A stretch of 64,000 nt of DNA from Certhia americana (taxonomy: Eukaryota; Chordata; Aves; Passeriformes; Certhiidae), in assembly GCA_018697195.1 (NCBI GenBank), contig CM031858.1, forward strand, positions 105,063,406-105,127,405. The letters are read 5' to 3'. This document shows positions 12,801 through 26,345 of this stretch, piece after piece. Every line of letters begins with the position of its first letter. Position 1 is the stretch's first letter. The position numbers and the translations under genes are program-made. Below the pieces are notes generated by a model. The model was given only the letters and a program-made list of their open reading frames with translations, searched no databases and was not told the origin of the DNA.

Positions 12801-15800
12801 AAGGGAGAATATGTTACATTTGGGTAGGGCTCTGTTGCCCTAGAATGTAAATTATTTCTGAGAAGAGATAACCTGGACTGAATTATACAATTTCTTTGTA
12901 CCTTTCTTGGGTGGCACACAGATCCAAGGCTGAGCAAAAGTGAAAGAAGGGATAGATAGAGATAGGCTTGCCTACTGAGCCATGCCTCTGCCATGGCATT
13001 CGTCAGAGAAGCAATGGCAGCCTGGAGGAACACCAGTGTCTGGGGGACAGGTTATAGTAAGAGGGTATAAACCTGGTTCCATTTCAATAACCAGTTTAAT
13101 TGTATGTCTTCCAGAAAAGGTCTTGAAGGGGTTAAATGGAAATAAGGACTGCACTGGGAAATCCATGTCAAAACAGAATTTCTAGTGAATAATTAAACAC
13201 AAGGAGATTAGAAAGTTAGATCATTTAAGAAAAGAGCAAGAGAGGGGAAACTAGACTAACATATTCCTGCACTAAAGCTCCCAATGTTTGCTCATCACCC
13301 TTAGAAGCAGCATACTGAACTTCACCAAGTAAAAGAATCACAGTGGTTTATCAGGCAGATATGGTGCATTTTTTGCAAAATCTGACCAGCATGACAGAAG
13401 TATGTGAGGGGTAGAGCAGTCAGATAGCACAGAAACATCTCTGTCAGCAGTGGAGCAGGATGAACCTGAGGAGTGAAGATTTGTAAGAGATTACCATGGG
13501 ATTGGTACAGCGTTTGCTGTGAATGCAGAGCAGAAGCAATGTGGAAGCTAGGAGAGCTGTTCAAAGAATTATGTGAACAATGCTTAGATCTTATTTCAGA
13601 TCTCTGAAATAACAAAAAGAGAGGACAAGTTGAAAGTTATGCATGAGGCAGAGCAATTTCTGAGGTGGAGATTGCCAACACAGAGGAAAAGGTGCTAGTC
13701 TCAGGGTCAAAGAGATAGATGCTGCATTTCATTTTGCAAATCATATATAAAACCTTTTATCAAGAAATGAAGTAAAGCTTATAAATAGCATGTTTGCAAG
13801 TTCAAGCATGATCAAACACATCTTAGGGTTAAAATCTAAATTACTAAAAAGGTGATTTGAAATAATCATGCAAGCACAAGAAGGCTATTAAGTCCTTGAT
13901 AGCTCTGACAAAGAGGGCAATAAGGGCATATCCAATTTGGATTACCAACAGTGAGAACCATTCTATTTTTGACTGCATTATGCATTGCCCATGGAGTGAT
14001 TTATTTCATTGAGGGGTTGTAGCAAGTGAGATGGTAGCAAAACAGGGGATCACTCTCCAGAAAAGACTTGCTCTGGTGTGTATCACACCATGTTTGCATA
14101 TTACTTATGCTTCCTCATCAATATCTTCTTGTGTAATTAACCAAAACCGGTGAGGCATGTGCTCAAATCAGACAGCTTCAAAGGCAAAAAGATTTGCTTT
14201 GGTCAGTGGTTCCTAGCCAGTGATCTCTCCAGTGAAGTGTAAGCACTCAGCTGCTGAGAGGCAGCAGCTGAAAAGAGGTGCCATGGCTGCTCTCTCCATA
14301 TTCAAATTCATAAGCTCTTGACTTTAACAGTGAAAGGCCATACAAACAGGCATGCTTCACACACTGCAATTTTGTGACTTTTCATTTCCTAATTCTCATT
14401 CTTCCCCAAATTCTTCTGCCTGAGCAGGGGACCCCAGGAGGCAGGCAGGCAACATGACCCTGTGCACCAATTTATGCTTGGCAAGGAAAGGATCCTCCTT
14501 GGAGGGTATAGGGGCTCAGAAGGAAATTAATTGTATTGCAGCATTTGAGTAGGTTGTTGGATAGACAGCACCTGGTTTTGTCTGCTTTTCCTCTGTCCCT
14601 GGCACATATGTGCTGCCTCCTGCTTACTGCTGAAGAAGGCCCCCCACTTTGCTGGCAGAGTTTGACAAAGAGGTTGGTGCATTTGGGGGTCTGTATGATC
14701 ACTGAAGAGCTGGCGGGCAGTGTAGTTAGGAAACTCACTGATTTGTGGAAAGAGAGAAAAATCAAAAAGTCCTCACATTTATACTCAGCCTGTCTGAAAA
14801 TGCATGCATTGATTCCCATGGGGACTTCACATAGCCATTTCACCCCCTGGGGACACTGCCCAGCAATAAAATTATATTTTATTAAATGCTTATAGTTACT
14901 TGGAGATGAGGGAGGAAAACAAGCAGCAGCAAGGTACCAGGACGTTACCTGTGGCTGCAAGTAAAGGTCAGGTGATTTGTCCCTGTCCTGGAAAGTGAGG
15001 CACGATCTAGATCTCAGCTAATGGAGAGTCACTGGGATCTCACTGTTAGGAGCTGGCTATGGGGCCTTACAACTACAGAGGTGCAGCAGAAGCTGCTCAT
15101 GCCCTTTTTTCTTCCTGCGCTGACACTTGGGCACCACTCTCTCCCATCCAAGAGCAGCAGCCAAACGCCCAGCAGGAGCCCCTTCATGGTGAAACTGTGG
15201 CAGAAAGCATCTGGTTACCTTGCCTCTGCAACACTGAATATCACAGATGAACTGATGGGGAAGACACAAAGGCTGCCCTTTGTGGTACAAGAGCCCACCT
15301 GCTCTTTAAAGGACCCCATTAGAAATTTCAGAAAATTTAATAGCTTTTTGTCACTGGGTGGACAAATGCTGGGCCTCAAGAATGTCAAATCTAGCACAGC
15401 TGTCATGGCCCAGCTGTAGCAGCACATCAAGTATAAAGTCAAGCTTACTCACAAGTCTGTGATTTTGTTTTATCTTTCCATTTCTGTTATAAATTACAGA
15501 AAGAGTGGGCTGTATATAGCTGTAGGGAGCAAGGTCAGCACCAAGGGAATAGACATCAAATATTCAAAATCATGTGGATATGAAATGTGCCAGCTTGGGA
15601 TGGAAATTTCTATTTTGGGAACATATTAGAAGTAACTCAAAGGCTTTCTGTTTCACCTCTTATGATCCACATATGCTGCCTTTCTTGACATTTTTCTTGC
15701 AGTCTGGTGTCCCCTGGAGAGCTGATTTGGTTTGATAGATATAATAGGTCAGACCTGAAAACATATGTTGGGAAAGACAGGGTTTCTGCACTTCCCCCTA

Positions 15801-18800
15801 GAAGCAAGGAGGTGGGAATAGGAGAAACTCTCAGTTCATTTACAGGGAAGCTGTTCTTCAGCAAGGCAAGGCAAATCTTGCAAAATATTTAGTCTGAATA
15901 TTAAGAAAAATGTTCAAATTATTTACCTCCAACGTACTGCCTCTTTTATCTGTTCCCCTTCTGCAAATATTCATAAAACAGAGTTTTTTTGGCACAGCTA
16001 TTTACAAGAAGAGAATATCAATATAACAAGCACGAATATTCACATAGTGATAAAATTCTACATTTACAAGCACCAGTATGTACACCAACACATTTATTAA
16101 GCCATGTGCAAAAATACTGCTTGTGACTTATCCAGCCAATTGCAAACAGCTATTGCATCTTAAGTACTGTGTGTTTGAAAAGCACTGCAAGCGAGCAGTC
16201 CAAAGAGACAAATACATTAACATTTGTAGAATGCACTGACTAATGCACAATTTTAATGAAATGGAATTGTGAAGTTATTTTTATTAATGACATTTATGAA
16301 TTAGAGTGCTTCTGCAAATGGTGTAGCAGTAGAGAAATCTGCTATCCCACATGCAGAGTTTATACTGATGGAATAAATTGCTATGTAATACTATCTGTAT
16401 TTTCACTTTGCAGTAGCACCTGTGATTAAATCCTTTCCAATTGTCAACAATGCTTCTTGTGTTCCAGAAGATACGGGTTCCTCCAATCTCATGAAATATC
16501 TGAAACCTCTGGTGTATTTTTAATATGAAGGTGGCTTTTATTTAAGCTTTTTTTAAAGACATTGAGGTGTCTTAACCATTACAGTATTGTTCTATAGTAA
16601 AAATTTTAAAAATGCAAGCAGGAAAAATATTTTTAGCACTTTATCCTCGAAATGCACATTTCCTTGGAGCAGGACACACAAGGATCACTGCTTAAGAGCA
16701 ATAAAGAGCTCAGCGCAAAGGATGCTATGATGGGTAAGGAGATTCTGAAGCAATTCTATATACAACTGTGCTATCATCCCTTTATTCCTTGATACCAGCT
16801 TAATTCTCATCTGAAGTGCAAGTAAGAGCTCTGGGTAATAAGGACTTGCAGGGAAATATTTCAGAGACAAAGCTCTAAAGTATTTCATGTAAAAGACCAG
16901 GTTATTGGATGAAAAGATTTCAGTCAGTTTTTGACAGAAAAATTTTTCAGAGGTTCATATAAGTTGAACATATATGAAACCTAGAAGACTTGTGCATATA
17001 TATTTGAGACAACAAATAATATTTGAAACACTGCCAATATTTTTTAAAAAATGCTCCAAGACAGTAAACCTGCCTGTTCTTTATGCAAACTCTCAAAAAA
17101 CCCCACCGAATATAAACGCTTGCCAGTTAATAGCTAGTTTCCCTTTAACCAAAGCAAAACTAATTTTGACTTGGAACATGCTGTAGTTTCCCTCCCTGAC
17201 CATTTTAGTCCATTAGTTTTTATGCTTCTTTCTCCTGAACAATTGATTGTTTTTCCCAATCCTCAAACCTCTTCACTGAGAGCAAGCTTTGCACGGGATC
17301 TCTGTTCCCCTGGCAATCAGAACATGCATTCCTTTGAGCTTCATTCAGAAGTGCATGCTGCTGTACAATATTTTTAACTGCAATAATGCTGCATTGGGAT
17401 GGGGAAGAGAATTAGAAGAGAAAATGTGAGAAAACTCATGGGTTGAGATAACAACAGATTCTTAGGGAAACCAAAAAGCCACTCAAGCAAGTAAAGAAAA
17501 ACAAAGAATTCACTCACTACTTCCCATAGGCAGGCAGGTGTTCAGCCATCTCCAGGAAAGCCAGGCTCCATGATCTGTATTTTTGTAGGATTTGTAATTT
17601 GTAGGATTACAAATGCCATCAGGCCAAACATTCCCCACTTCCCTCTTCTTCCTCCATCTCTATATGCCAAGGATATTGTGGTAAGCTGTGGAATGTCCCT
17701 TTGCCCAGAATCGGCCAGCTGTCCTGGCTGTGTCCTCTCCCAACTTCTTATGCACCTCCAGCTTCTTCACAGGTGGGGCAAAGTGAGAGGGAGAAAAGGT
17801 ATTCAGTCACTGCTCATCAGTGACTAAAACATCCCTGTGCTCTCTACACTGTTTTCAGCACAAATCCAAAACAGAGCACCATACTAACTACTTTGAAGAA
17901 AATCAAGTCTACGCTAGCCAGACCAGCAGGATAAGGAAGGGAGGGAAGGATTTTCCAGTAGTTCAACCTTGAAAGAAACTTACTGTATGATTTTACACCC
18001 AGTGAATAATTTTTTTACCAGATGTCTTGATTCAGACAACACAACTAGTATGCTTTTCTTCAGCAGATCAGGTCTCAGTCCCACAAAGTTTTATCAGCAC
18101 AGTTGTATTTTAAATTTTGGGATAGCTTCGTAACTTCTAAAGAGCACAGCTAATAGGCAGCTAAGATGACATACCACAGTTTAGACCAAAAAATACAGAA
18201 TTCCCAGGATTTAAGTTTGTCAAAGAAATACAGATGCCCACCTCATCTGGTCCTCTTTTAGGATGATTTGTAGGAGTTTTTTATGTTTAGCTCAGGGCCT
18301 GGAAGAGTGTGGAACTAAGTGAACCTTGTATCATGCTTAGAGTGCAAGGAAACATACAATTGTGTCTTACCTGAGTCCAGATACTATTTCAGGAATGTGA
18401 CATTGATCATGCTTTAAATTTTAATTGAGATTTTGAGTTCTGAGGGATGGAAGCTGTCATATCAGTGAGGTCCTCATTATGTCTATAAACAATCAATATT
18501 ACCTCATCAATATTTGCTTTGCCAAAGTTTCATCTTAATTTATTTACAATCCTCTGAAAACTGCCTAAAACCTTAAACACTTAGATCCCTGGAGTATGGT
18601 GAAAGCAAATTCAATTGGGTAGAACTAAGGCTGTTTGCCAGGGCTCTGTAGAATGGTCTGCTGAGGTTATATATTTTGCTTTCTTTTTTCTATGATTTAA
18701 TTTATTCCTGGCTTGTGTAGACATCCAATATTGTAACAGTGTCTAGCTCCTTGTAATAAATGCAGGATCTCACAGTGTAGCCAAACTTTGTGGCTCACAC

Positions 18801-19015
18801 AATGGCAATGAGGGGCCCATATGATGGACAGATGAACTTTACAATCAAAATGTGCTGTCTCCTACATTTTATTCAAATCCCTTGTGATGTGTAAACTGGG
18901 CAGAGATGTCCTAAATTTGCTCCTTGCACAGGACTGATTTTTGGAGAACACAGACTTGCAATGACTCTCACAGCTCTTCTTTCTGCTCTGCCAGCAGATT
19001 CTAGCACCAGCCACT
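6896..19015. other. Long stretch without recognised genes or repeat families
   Basis: About 12 kb read on both strands without finding a gene, RNA gene or a repeat family I can name. Minor items are a run of 14 A at 8748-8761 and a short inverted repeat (ATTTGTAAT/ATTACAAAT, 7-bp loop) near 17590-17614. The longest frames, such as the 162-codon minus frame at 14472-14960 and the 132-codon plus frame at 15021-15419, have overlapping frames on the other strand and no known motif. The stretch 16000-16450 is AT-rich, non-repetitive and complex. It is a place to look for conserved noncoding elements, but that cannot be judged from one sequence. Confidence 0.5.
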
Positions 19016-19019
19016 GCCC

Positions 19020-19465
19020 TGGTATGGATATTTGTCTGCCAGGTGTGGGTGCTTGGTGCTATGTAAAAATATAATAAAATATAATGAGAGACTTGTGGGT
19101 AGACGTAAGGACAAGGAGACATCCCTCAGCAATTACCATCATGGGCAAAATAGACTTGACTTGGGGAAAATTAATTTATTGCCAATCAAGTCAAGGTAGG
19201 GTAATGAGAAATAAAAGCAAATATTCAAATGCCTCCCTGCCAGCCTTCCCTTCTTCCCAGGCATAATTTCAGTCCTGATTTTCTCTCCCTCCTTTTCCCG
19301 CAGCAGCACAGAGAGACGGGGAATGAGGGCTGTGATTAGTTCATCACAATTTGCTTCTGCCAGGAGAGGACTCCTCACACTCTTCAGCTGGTGCAGTGTG
19401 CCAGGGTTACACCTTCCACAGGGTGTAGCTCTTCAGGGACAAAGAGCTCCATCACTGTGGAAAAT
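19020..19465 (-). mobile_element. Avian ERVL-type solo LTR (partial)
   Basis: Read on the minus strand, this follows an LTR common in bird genomes, in order. A segment near 19440 reads GAGCTCTTTGTCCCTGAAG. Next comes GTGAGGAGTCCTC near 19372, then GATGAACTAATCACAGC near 19345. TTTATTTCTCATTACCCTAC near 19213 is followed by an AATAAA polyadenylation signal near 19178 and TTTTCCCCAAGTCAAGTC. CTCCTTGTCCTTACGTC near 19120 leads into ACCCACAAG. A further element, CACACCTGGCAG, lies near 19045. The tail beyond it is degraded, so the TG...CA ends are not certain. No gag, pol or env sequence flanks it, so it is a solo or orphan LTR. The ERVL class is from recalled consensus and could be another avian ERV group. 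Confidence 0.72.
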
Positions 19466-21074
19466 AAACTGAAAATCTGTAATTTTTGTGGCAGCTGAAA
19501 TTTATTAAAGTGTCCCCACAAGTCATGTTATATACTGATAAAAAGTAACAGTTTTGTTCTTCTGTGGCGTCAAAAAATGAAGAAAATAATGGACTCTGAA
19601 TTTAGGCTGCAAATATATTTAGGATGAAGGATTTTCTTTTGCTACTTCAAATTCTATTTTAAAAATAAAGAAGAGGCCAGTTTAGCACCTGAGGTTTTCT
19701 TCAGCATAGTTTTGATGTTTAGTACATTCCTTAGATAAGCTGGGAGAGGAGTACAGTTTTATAATGGCCTGCCTAAGGCCACAAAATGAATCACTGAATC
19801 AAACTGGGTTAGGATTTAGGACCTTTTTTATTTCTAATCTATCATACCATTGCCCACAGGAGCTCTGTTGTATTTTTGGTGAGAGAGAACATCTTTAGAT
19901 TAGCTGTCATAAGTTTTTAAAACCTTTTGAAAATACTATGCCACATTACCACATTAGCATTATGGTTTCTACCATTTCTTGCTAGACAGCACCTCTTGCA
20001 ATAATTTTTATAGATTAAAGGATTTTTTTTAAATTTCTTTGATATTTTTAATTCTATGAGGAGAAATAGGAGTTCATACACCCTAACCTCCCACTAAGAA
20101 TATGAGCCAAATATTTAAACACAAAATCTGAACTCTGGATTTTAAGGAGAAAAATACTACATTTGTGAAATTCAACTTTTACATTTATCAAGGGACACTC
20201 AGAACAATAATGCCATCAGTCTTTACTGGATTTATTAAAGATTATTGGCATTGCAAAACCAATAGTGTTATGCTCTTATTGTCTGCAGTTGAAGTAGGAG
20301 CACTTAGGCTAGTCCAGCAAAGACATTTGGAGATTTTGTGGAAGTCCCATAATGTTAGTCTCAATGCTTTCTTTCTCTTTCTTACAGTAGATAGGAGGGT
20401 ACTCACTTTCAGAATGTGTGTAACATCATTTCTTGCACTTAAATTATATTGATCTCTCTCATATATTGCATGTTTTTACAGTGTTGAATGGTTTTGAGCC
20501 ACCATTATACAGACGTAGTCCTCTCTGATAGCTGTCTCTACAGTAATGTAGTATTATGAAAATAATTTCAAAAGCATGTCCAACAGCACTGAGCTTCAAA
20601 AATATATAGTGCCAATGTCTAACACTTTCTTAGTAATAAGACCTGAAAGTCTATTTTTCAATAACAATAATTTTCCAATAATTATGGTAATAATCTGTAT
20701 ATATTGTGTGTTCCATTCAGAAAAATTCTTTTTTTCAACTTTTCTTTAGTCAAGAACTCACAAAAATTAGGGGATTTTATTTTCCTTTCTTGTTTTCTCC
20801 TACTTATGAGGAGAAAACAACACAGAAAAATGAGGGAAAGGAAATAATGAAACTGTAGATGAAGTACTGAAACACTCACAGAATAGACATCCTGCTTTTC
20901 TGCTTTTATTCTGTTACTTTCTGAATAATTTTTTCATGCTAACCACCACATACAATTGTAATTTACATCTTATTTGTGATGAAAAGCTGTTTTTTCTTGA
21001 TTTCAGAATTGTATTCATTCTTTCAAGGTCAGTAAATAAAAAAGCAATGAGATCAATGATGAGGCAACAATTGC
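19466..21074. other. AT-rich noncoding DNA around a MIR relic
   Basis: Apart from the MIR relic at 19758-19862, no gene or repeat family is recognised. The sequence becomes very AT-rich from about 19900 to 21070. Frames are short and unconvincing. Confidence 0.55.
19758..19862 (-). mobile_element. MIR (CORE-SINE) relic
   Basis: The plus strand shows the reverse complement of a mammalian-wide interspersed repeat. The block GCCTGCCTAAGGCCACA corresponds to TTGCCCAAGGTCACA. Then AAACTGGGTTAGGATTTAGGACC corresponds to the GAGCTGGGATTAGAACCC block (the first is quoted in two parts: AAACTGGGTT, AGGATTTAGGACC). TTCTAATC with CATTGCCCA near the end matches the conserved distal part. MIR is an ancient tRNA-derived SINE shared across amniotes and rare but present in birds. 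The copy is heavily diverged, as expected for its age. Confidence 0.65.
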
Positions 21075-21370
21075 TTATTCAATCCAGAATGTAATAACTA
21101 GAGACAGGATAAGAGGACATAGTCTCAAGCTGTGCCAGAGGAGGTTTAGTTTGGACATTAGGTGGAATATCTTCACAGAAAGGGTTTTTAAGCTTTGGAA
21201 TGGTCTGCCCAGGGAGGTGGTGGAGTCCTTAAACACCCTAGAGGTGTTTAAGGAAAGGCTGGACATAGCACTCTGTGCTCTGGTCTAGTTGACATGGTGG
21301 TGTTCAGTCCTAGGTAAGATTCACAATGACAGAGGCCTTTTCCCATCAAATTGATTCTGTGATTCTGTGA
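21075..21370 (+). mobile_element. CR1 LINE, 3' end
   Basis: About 295 bp of the 3' terminus of CR1. It contains AAGAGGACATAGTCTCAAGC, then GTGCCAGAGGAGGTTTAG, then GGTCTGCCCAGGGAGGTGG and GTGGAGTCC. It ends in the typical CR1 tail TGATTCTGTGATTCTGTGA at 21352-21370. The 5' truncation is normal for CR1. The intact tail and modest divergence suggest a younger insertion than the 4.3-kb relic. The element ends where the flank resumes without a poly(A), as expected, because CR1 ends in an octamer-like repeat. Confidence 0.95.
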
Positions 21371-24300
21371 ACTACTGGATGAAAAAGCCAAAAGACCTCT
21401 AGTAGGAATTTTAAGACAAACCCAACTAGAGGGCATTGCAATCTTTGTTATATTATCACAGGCTCTTCTGATGACTTTACCATGAGCTGTAAAGTGGAAT
21501 GGGCCATTCAAAGGGTGGGCTGTCAATCAGTGTTGCACCTGTTACAATATCTGCTGTGTAAACCCATCAAGGGATGTGCTAACAGGAGAAAAACAGGTGT
21601 CAACAGGAGAAAAAAAACTCCAAAAAACTGGCAGCAAGTGCTTTCTTCCATTGCCCCACAGAGATGGGAAGATCAGAACACACCCCTGCACATCCCTTCA
21701 AAAGATTTAATTTAGGTAGGGTCCAAGAATGGGCATTGCCTAAATGTTGACAACCCACTTCTTGCTGTTGAGTGTTGCAGAATTTCCCATAGTAAAAGCA
21801 TTTCCCAGAGCAAACCAGTTCTGTTTCTATTTTAAGATGCACACTGCTACCTCTAAGCTTTATTGGCTCCAAGGTGGGAGGACAAGGTAAAATCTTTCTA
21901 GCTTTATAAGGTGTCACACATGGCTGATGAATGAGATTCAGCATCCAACATCCCTCTTGTGTTTGATCTACTGCAGGTACAGCCCAGCTAGCTGATCCAT
22001 CATTTTCTGAGTCATAAGTGGTTGTTGGCTCATGCAGCTCGTGCTTGAACGAAGGTTTCCCAGTGAGTGGTGACACTTGCTGAGCTCATGTCTGGGGAGA
22101 TGCTGAAGGCAACAGTCTGAGACTGACATTTAGTAATGAGCTGCAAATCACAGGTGAGGGAAGACCACCCATTTAGGTGATCTGTCACTGAAAATGTTCT
22201 GTTTACCATGGAAGGCTGAAGGTGCTCTTTTTTTCCATCTCAGTTTTAAAGAAAAAAGGTTATTTTCTGTTCCCACAGTAACCAGGGGCTTTGCCCTGCT
22301 ATGTATAAGGTAAAAGGCCACTCTTTCTTTTTGTTTTCACTGTTCAGAAATGTTGCTTTCATTGTCTTATGATGATATTCAAAGATAGAGGCTACTAGGA
22401 GATTTTTTTTATACCAGCTCTGCTTTGATTTATAGCACAAGAATATGTCCAAAGGCAGCTGAGGGTAAGTAAGCACAGCAATTCTGGAGAAAAGCATCGT
22501 GAGTAACTTGAGAATGCTGAAATCTTTTTGATACTAACATAATTGACAACACCTCAAAAAGAGAAAATGGAAACATTTCGCACAACCTATTTCAGGAAAT
22601 CTCTCCCTCCCTTCATGCTCACACTAAGTTTATTTTTAAATCTGCAGGCACAGTAGTGCAATTTTCATCACTGTGATAGTCAGTGGCTATGGCATGGCAA
22701 TTTACATCACACTGGTATTTTGTCAGAAGCAAACGCAAGTCTCCTTTTCAAGGAACTTGCTCAATTAGCAAGCTCACATTTAATAACTTCCCTGCCTATA
22801 TTAACTGATGTATTTAAGATTTAATGCAATTCCTGCTGCAGTACAACCTATGCAAAGTCATTCTTTAACTGTAAGTGCAAGGTATAGAGAGCATCTTAAG
22901 GGTTTTCTTCTGAAGCAAATCTCAGAAACAACAAGGCACATGCAAAGATTCAACAGGAGTTGTGCCTTCAGTGATAATTTTATTTCCTCTATTCTTTCCA
23001 GTTTCACTGTAAAGCCCAATATAATAGACACATTTCTCTCATACAGCCTTGAGAAGAAAAAGGGATTCTGACCTCTGAGGTCGTCCCTGTGTGATCCAGA
23101 CTAATAGATGGAGGCCATTACCATGGATACTTGATCCTTGGTGATTGGGGAAAGAGAACAACAGTCAACAGCCACGTTTAAAGCTAATTTTAAAGGAATG
23201 TGGAAACCAAGGATATCTACTGCAAGTAAAGATTTACTACTTTTGAGCAGACCCTTTTATGATAAGCAAGGGGAGGAGATGCAAAGAAAGCATCTGACCT
23301 ATGCACCAGACTCCTCAGCTATAAGGAAAGTGTCCTGGCAGATGTTTGTTTGTAATGACCCTATTCAGCCAGCTGCTGCCCTGCTAAGGAGCATCAGCAC
23401 TGGCACATTGGTATCCAGTACATCAGCACAACCAGGTGAAAGTCAGCCAGAGGAAAGCAGTAAGTGCCAAGCTCCACTCAGGCACCATCACTGTGAAAGG
23501 AACAGAGTAGAACTGAATGAATCAGCCTGAAGTAGATGTAAAACTATGTGGGAAATCAAATCCATTTCTGAAAATAATTTTTCTCTGCCATGTTGCCTTC
23601 ACGCACTAATCACGATGACTTTGTTATTCTAGGTTTAAACCTTCACTGTTTATACTGCATTTATTTTTAAAAGCCCCAACAAACTAAAAGAGCAACAACA
23701 AAAAAAAACAAAACCCCAACAAAAACAACTGAAAAAACCTGTCCCCTGTCCCCCTCCAACCATTCTATAAGGAATACATAAAATCTTTGTAGGAAACAAT
23801 AGTGTGTTCGACCATCTCCCTCCCTTCTCTTTGTGGTAGGACAGCACACATGGGTGGTTAGTTCTATCCATGTAGCAAAATGTCTTGAGAAACTCAACAG
23901 TTTACAAGTGATCTGTAAGATGATACAACCATCACTGTATAAAAAAATTGTCTGTGTTCTAGCAATACTGACATTTTCTCACACAAGGTTACCAATATTT
24001 TTACCTGTTAAGTGTATATTTAAGAAAGCGAGGGCAGGGAGAATGGAGAAGGCGGCAATCCTGTTAAAATAAGTACATGTAAGGGGAATAATGATGATGA
24101 AAAGTTACTTCCAAGAAGATTTGTTTGATGTGAGAGTGTGGTGCCCTGCTACTGAGATAAAAGAGGATCATCTGGGTAAAAATACATGTGAAAAATGTAT
24201 GAAGGTCTTTCATTAAATTAGTGAACTACACCAAAGTACTTTCAAGACACTATCAAAGTCAGTAGGGAGCATTTAAATCAAGGCCAAAAGGATCCATATC

Positions 24301-26244
24301 TCTGTTGCCTTCAACTTTCACGCAGCTATCAAAAGAGGACACCCTGTGGTTCACTTTCAAGGGAAACACACAGCAATGTTGTGCATTTTGTTATCTTTTT
24401 TGTTCTTTTACAGTAACATTAAAAATAATGTTAATTATAAAGAATGAAGCTGGAAGTCCTGAGTGACACTTTGAATAGGATTGTTAATTATATATAGTGG
24501 ACCAAATCCTTATTTGCTATTGAGCATTTACCCATGCTCTAGCAGTACAAAGGGGTTGACACCTTGATTTAATGTACATTTGCAATCACTTTCATCCTCT
24601 GCTTTCCACAGGGAGAAAATCCTAGGAATCAATGGTAGGAATCCTAATCTACTTTGATGAACTTCCAACAATGTGTGGTTCTTGAATGTGCCAGTAAAAA
24701 AAATTCAGTTATAATAAACAACATTAAAAAACTCCGAGTCTCAACTTCCATATATGCACACACAACCCCACCCTCCCACACCCCCCCCCAAGCTACCCTT
24801 GAAAATAAGGGAGATTAACTTGAAAGTTAAGTTAAATACTAAAAGTTCAAATTAATATTGGTCATTTAAATAAAGACACTTCAGCAGGGCAGAGCAAAAT
24901 TATTCCTGAATTGTTATTTCTTTTAGGGTTACATTTTGGCGGGGTTTGATTTTTGATTTTTTGGAGGGGGTTTGTTTTGCTTGTTTGGTTGTCTGGTTGT
25001 TTCTTAAATTAAGAAGAATAGAGATAAAGTATTTACCATACCTTTGCTGTGAACACAAAATTTTGAGTTTTGGTAATAAACAGGTAACAAGGCCCACTGG
25101 AAGAGAGTGTGTACATGCTTGTGTAGCCACAATTATACAAATCACTCAATTTTCATTAAAAAACTCCAACTACTACATGTCTGAGGATGTTTTAAGGCCA
25201 AAGATGATGTCTGTTTCTGCAGCTTCCTCTGTGTAGAGCAGCCATGTAGGTTTCAATCCAGAATAGAGCTCTCCCTTCCCAGCTTGCCAATGATCCCTAG
25301 GCCCTGCCACCTATTATTTTCATTGCTGGTGAAATAACAAGTCCTTACAACCAAGAAGCCATCAAAGATATAACATGCACCACCATCATGAGAGCACTTA
25401 CATCACCTGCTTCCTTTTCCTGTTTCTGTGTGGCGTAGATTAATTCTATAGTTAGAGTTTGCTATTTCGCGACATAGTGTCTGAAATTAATTAAAGGTTT
25501 GGCACTTTCCATGTGTTATGCAGATATATTTCCCGTTACTACATTCTTCACCACACATTAGGTGTTAGAATGCACAGCACATTGCAGGCGAGATGGATGT
25601 TGTTTCTACAAGAATAAAAACTGTGAAATGGAGATTTTTTAATGATTTAGAACAAAGCATATTTTTGGATCATACAGCTAGTCTATGAGACTCTTAAAAA
25701 TAAAAAAAGCAACAAGTTATGCCTTATTTTTCTACTTATGCTGTAATGATTTAAATTTCTCAAAGCATATGGCGAGAATCAGAATTATCCCTTCTCCACC
25801 TACTACTCACAATTTCTTGCCTACTGATTTCAGCACCTAATCTATGGTGCTAAAACCAATTAGTGATACATCAAAGGTTTTTGCAGTTGTAAGTTTTGGA
25901 CCACTACAGAACATTAGCACACGAGCTTCTCATTACAGGCAAAGATATATGTGATCCTTGGTCATGTGATAAAAGATACATTCAAAATACGTTTTCTTTG
26001 GCAAACTTACAATCTCCTAATTAAGGAAAAAAAGCTAATTATATAGTTCTTTGCAAGGCTGGAATCTGCTGTAATAAGGATTATACACAAAAAACAAGTT
26101 GTAAATGAGAAAAGCTAATTCCACTTTTTTTCTTTTCCTGAATTTTTTTGCTTTTAAAAGTCATAGAAGGTTGTTTTTCACAAATCATATGCTTTGGAGA
26201 GTGGTTTGCGGTTTCAAGGGTGCTTCTGTATTAATATTCTGACA
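21371..26244. other. Unannotated noncoding DNA
   Basis: No gene or repeat family is recognised. The 158-codon minus frame at 21600-22076 and the 130-codon plus frame at 23138-23530 show no known domain. The interval includes an A/C-rich low-complexity tract at 23695-23760, a G-quadruplex motif on the minus strand at 24766-24789, and a G/T-rich tract at 24937-25005. Confidence 0.5.
24766..24789 (-). repeat. G-quadruplex motif (minus strand)
   Basis: The minus strand reads a run of nine G, then TGT, GGG, A, GGG, T, GGGG. That is four G-tracts of at least three with loops of 3, 1 and 1, matching the canonical G3+N1-7 rule. Short loops are associated with very stable G-quadruplexes. It lies in otherwise AT-rich DNA. 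Function is unknown; it could be a by-product of a CA/C-rich low-complexity tract. Confidence 0.8.
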
Positions 26245-26345
26245 AAATAAGATGTGCTTAACTTCTGGCACAGATTACACTCATCCAAGTCAATGAAACC
26301 ACATTATGCCTGCTAAAATTAAGTATTAAAGCATAAATTAGTAAA
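26245..26345. repeat. Possible ancient amniote repeat relic
   Basis: The words GTGCTTAACTT, CCAAGTCAATGAAACCAC and GCTAAAATTAAG recall, in order and spacing, an old amniote interspersed repeat that has GTGCTTAA blocks around a TTGACTTCAATGGGA centre. The similarity is weak and the family is not named here. Confidence 0.3.

Noticed and set aside
14472..14960. 162-codon minus-strand open frame
   Set aside because: No known domain, a 119-codon frame overlaps on the other strand, and residue use looks random (Cys- and Ser-rich).
17590..17614. Small inverted repeat ATTTGTAAT/ATTACAAAT
   Set aside because: Nine-base arms in AT-rich DNA are expected by chance.
21600..22076. 158-codon minus-strand frame near the CR1 end, considered as retroviral
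   Set aside because: No retroviral motif was found (no protease, RT, zinc-knuckle or envelope signature).
23138..23530. 130-codon plus-strand open frame
   Set aside because: No similarity recognised, no splice or promoter context, and no codon bias that I could argue for.
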